From assembly GCA_946220865.1 (NCBI GenBank), contig CAMJYM010000010.1:11748-75747 (forward strand): DNA of 64,000 bases, in the 5' to 3' direction. The notes under the pieces are model-generated. The model had not been told where the DNA came from, ran no database searches, and saw only the letters and a program-made list of their open reading frames with translations. How positions within the stretch are numbered: position 1 is the first letter of the stretch; the number at the start of each line of letters is the position of its first letter. Positions 62,508 to 64,000 of this stretch are shown here, piece by piece. The stretch comes from an uncultured Clostridia bacterium. GTDB lineage: Bacteria; Bacillota; Clostridia; Saccharofermentanales; DTU023. A program made the position numbers and the translations under genes.

Positions 62508-62508
62508 T
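62489..62508. repeat. Composite repeat, copy D (20 bases)
   Basis: Identical to 42960-42979 (TTTTTCCACAGTGACACATT) and positioned at the 5' end of the VOC gene. Confidence 0.65.
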
Positions 62509-62711
62509 TTTCGCTTATTCCCATTCTTCATATAAAGTTTATTGTCAATTACAGAATGAGTATCTGCAAGGCTTTCATTTATGCCCATTATATATTTTTT
62601 CGTTTTTATAGGTGTTTTTAAGCAAAACACTTCAAAAGCACTTCACTTTCTCCAGTTTGTACTTGCAATTTCTTTAGTTTCAGCTTTATTTTTATTCTAT
62701 AATTTATAAAT

Positions 62712-63218
62712 TTATCTTCCTAAAAATCCAACAAATAAAGCCTGAATCATAGCTATAATTGGTATAAACAAAAATGGAACTAATAAAAAATGTTCTTTAA
62801 CTGCCAAATGCTTCATCCAATTCTTGAATTCATAATCTTTATGTCCCTCTGTTCCCGGAATGACTATCTTTTCTTTATATTTCCCTTGAAATAACAGGCA
62901 ATCTAATAACAAAAAATCTCCTACATTTAATATGCTCCACTGAATGTATCCCATCCAAAATATATTCCAAAAGCCAACAATTCCTGAATGTAAAAGACTT
63001 ATCGTTGAATAAATAAAACAAATCCCAACAATGATCATAGTGAGTATTGTATTTATCTTTTTCTCTTGTTTTGTCATTGGTTCAGGTGCAGACTTCTGAA
63101 TGGTTTTAGGATAAGAATCAAAAAAGAATCTGGGATTAATAAGTACCAAAGAAGCCACTGTGCCATTAAAAATAGCCGCTATAGCAATTCCGTCAAGAAT
63201 TGCTTGTATTAAATCCAT
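62712..63218 (-). CDS. Small integral membrane protein
   Basis: I do not recognise this 168-residue protein. It has about four hydrophobic segments (near residues 8-30, 58-78, 82-105 and 140-165) and a polar loop near 112-135. AAGGGG lies 8-9 bases before ATG. The region is AT-rich compared with the operons to the left. A fragment of another membrane protein lies just upstream on the same strand. Confidence 0.65.
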   Translation of the reverse strand: MDLIQAILDGIAIAAIFNGTVASLVLINPRFFFDSYPKTIQKSAPEPMTKQEKKINTILTMIIVGICFIYSTISLLHSGIVGFWNIFWMGYIQWSILNVGDFLLLDCLLFQGKYKEKIVIPGTEGHKDYEFKNWMKHLAVKEHFLLVPFLFIPIIAMIQALFVGFLGR

Positions 63219-63276
63219 AAAATCATCCCCTTTTTACCTTTAAATTCATCTTACTTACAAGCTTAAATTTATAATG

Positions 63277-63399
63277 CTAAAACAACATACAAATATACGA
63301 CACAAGAATTGAGCCAACAACCATTCCAATAATCTGAATTATATGGTCTCTTTTATTGTAACCAGAAAGCTTAGGAGTAAGCACATTTGCAACTTCCGG
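63277..63399 (-). pseudogene. C-terminal fragment of a membrane protein
   Basis: A frame open to the edge of the 93-base direct repeat reads LPEVANVLTPKLSGYNKRDH, then a hydrophobic helix (IIQIIGMVVGSILVSYICML) and TAG at 63277-63279. There is no start codon. The repeat block seems to have cut it off. Confidence 0.5.
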
Positions 63400-63400
63400 A

Positions 63401-63493
63401 AGTCAAGTCCACAATAGTGTGTAAATTTGTAGTTGAGTCTTTATCACTTCCTGTTTTCTTAAGCCGCTTTAGCCAGGAGGCACTGCTGGCGGG
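63401..63493. repeat. 93-base direct repeat, left copy
   Basis: Differs from 63907-63999 at one position. It starts AGTCAAGTCCACAATAGTGT and ends GGCGGG. The minus-strand words TTTACACACTATTGTGGAC resemble some IS256-like ends, but no transposase is seen. Confidence 0.85.
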
Positions 63494-63906
63494 TGACCTG
63501 CCTTTTTTCGTGCAATACCGCAACAAATGGATGCGCACCTTCTTCGGGCCGGTTGGCTTACCTTTAATCGTGCAACGTAGCAACACATGGATGGCCCCCT
63601 TTTTTCGTGCCGGGAGGCCAATTTTTTTGCGTACAACGTAGCAACTAATGGGTGGCTTGCCTTTGGTTTTTCTGATTTTCCTGCAACTTAGCCACTAATG
63701 GGTGGCTTACCTTTGGTTTTTCTGATTTTAATGCAACTTAGCGACTAATGGGTGGGCCAGCGTGCAAGAATCCCAGTAGTGGGTGGCTTGGCGTGCAAGT
63801 TCTCCAGTAGTGGGTGGCTTGGACCTTAGTTTGCCAAGGCTAACCACCCACTACTCAAAATTTTGTCCGAAATTCAGGAAATCCGAAATGAGAGCAGGGT
63901 ATCAGC
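63494..63906. repeat. Degenerate tandem array between the direct repeats
   Basis: ACTAATGGGTGG recurs at exactly 50-base steps (about 63644, 63694, 63744). Shorter units with AGTAGTGGGTGGCTTGG follow 33 bases apart, and more diverged units precede (GCAACACATGGATGG). The array ends in an inverted repeat: AGTAGTGGGTGG (63808-63819) with CCACCCACTACT (63846-63857), plus CTTGG/CCAAG inside. No gene is visible. Confidence 0.75.
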
Positions 63907-63999
63907 AGTCAAGTCCACAATAGTGTGTAAATTTGTAGTTGAGTGTTTATCACTTCCTGTTTTCTTAAGCCGCTTTAGCCAGGAGGCACTGCTGGCGGG
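63907..63999. repeat. 93-base direct repeat, right copy
   Basis: Second copy at an offset of 506 bases from the first. It runs to the window end, so the array may continue. Confidence 0.85.
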
Positions 64000-64000
64000 C

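Noticed and set aside
63401..63493. IS256-type insertion sequence end
   Set aside because: A word resembles such ends, but there is no transposase frame, no inverted partner and no target duplication within the window.
63494..63906. CRISPR array
   Set aside because: Units are contiguous and diverge gradually; there are no constant repeats separated by unique spacers of equal length and no cas genes.

Overview
The window looks like a chromosomal segment of a strictly anaerobic, amino-acid-fermenting member of the Bacillota (Clostridia or Negativicutes type). The signs are AddAB instead of RecBCD, GntR/RpiR/YtrA-type regulators, Shine-Dalgarno sites close to AGGAGG, class II (B12-dependent) and class III (oxygen-sensitive) ribonucleotide reductases, and a complete set of genes for glutamate fermentation through 2-hydroxyglutarate. 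The core is GC-rich. AT-rich patches at about 17.0-18.3 kb and 62.5-63.4 kb look acquired or decayed. I see no rRNA, tRNA, CRISPR array or intact insertion sequence. Layout: 0-5 kb (minus) holds a partial glutamine-type NAD synthetase, a NatAB-like ABC exporter and enolase. 5.2-13 kb (plus) holds addB-addA. 13.3-17 kb (plus) holds the B12-dependent reductase nrdJ and the corrinoid adenosyltransferase cobO. 17-19.6 kb holds a broken regulator, a TfoX-like protein, acylphosphatase and a HicAB toxin-antitoxin pair. 19.7-24.4 kb (plus) holds an MlrC-like metallopeptidase, a creatininase-family amidohydrolase, an M42 peptidase and an RpiR regulator. 24.4-32.6 kb (minus) holds two GntR regulators with a 52-residue protein between them, a PotABCD-type ABC transporter and the fructoselysine genes frlB and frlD. 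32.7-35.9 kb (minus) holds nrdDG with an elaborate leader. 36-42.7 kb holds a YtrA/ABC operon, a DUF1275 protein, a U32 peptidase and an MFS transporter. 43-47 kb holds a two-component system and a secreted protein. 47.4-60.1 kb (plus) holds a nitrilase-family amidase and the hydroxyglutarate operon. 60-64 kb is decayed sequence with pseudogenes, an SDR enzyme, a VOC protein, a small membrane protein and repeats. The main biological point is cobalamin. Two cobalamin riboswitches are readable. One lies on the minus strand at 35731-35870, between a promoter with tandem NrdR-type boxes and nrdDG. The other lies on the plus strand at 48424-48592, between a near-consensus promoter and the genes gcdDCBA-gctAB-hgdCAB-birA-bioY, followed by hgdH. 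Both downstream systems are B12-independent. The window also encodes the B12-dependent alternative to nrdDG (nrdJ) next to the enzyme that makes adenosylcobalamin (cobO). The reading I favour is that when B12 is plentiful the cell turns down both the class III reductase and the radical hydroxyglutarate route, and relies on B12 enzymes instead. For glutamate that would be the methylaspartate (glutamate mutase) pathway, which is not in this window. The hydroxyglutarate operon also carries its own biotin supply (birA, bioY) for its biotin-dependent sodium pump. Other points of interest are an NAD synthetase whose glutaminase triad is replaced, a polyamine-type transporter placed with Amadori-product genes, a translationally coupled small protein between two regulators, two genes reduced by internal deletion next to copies of the same short repeat, and a composite repeat block at the right edge.
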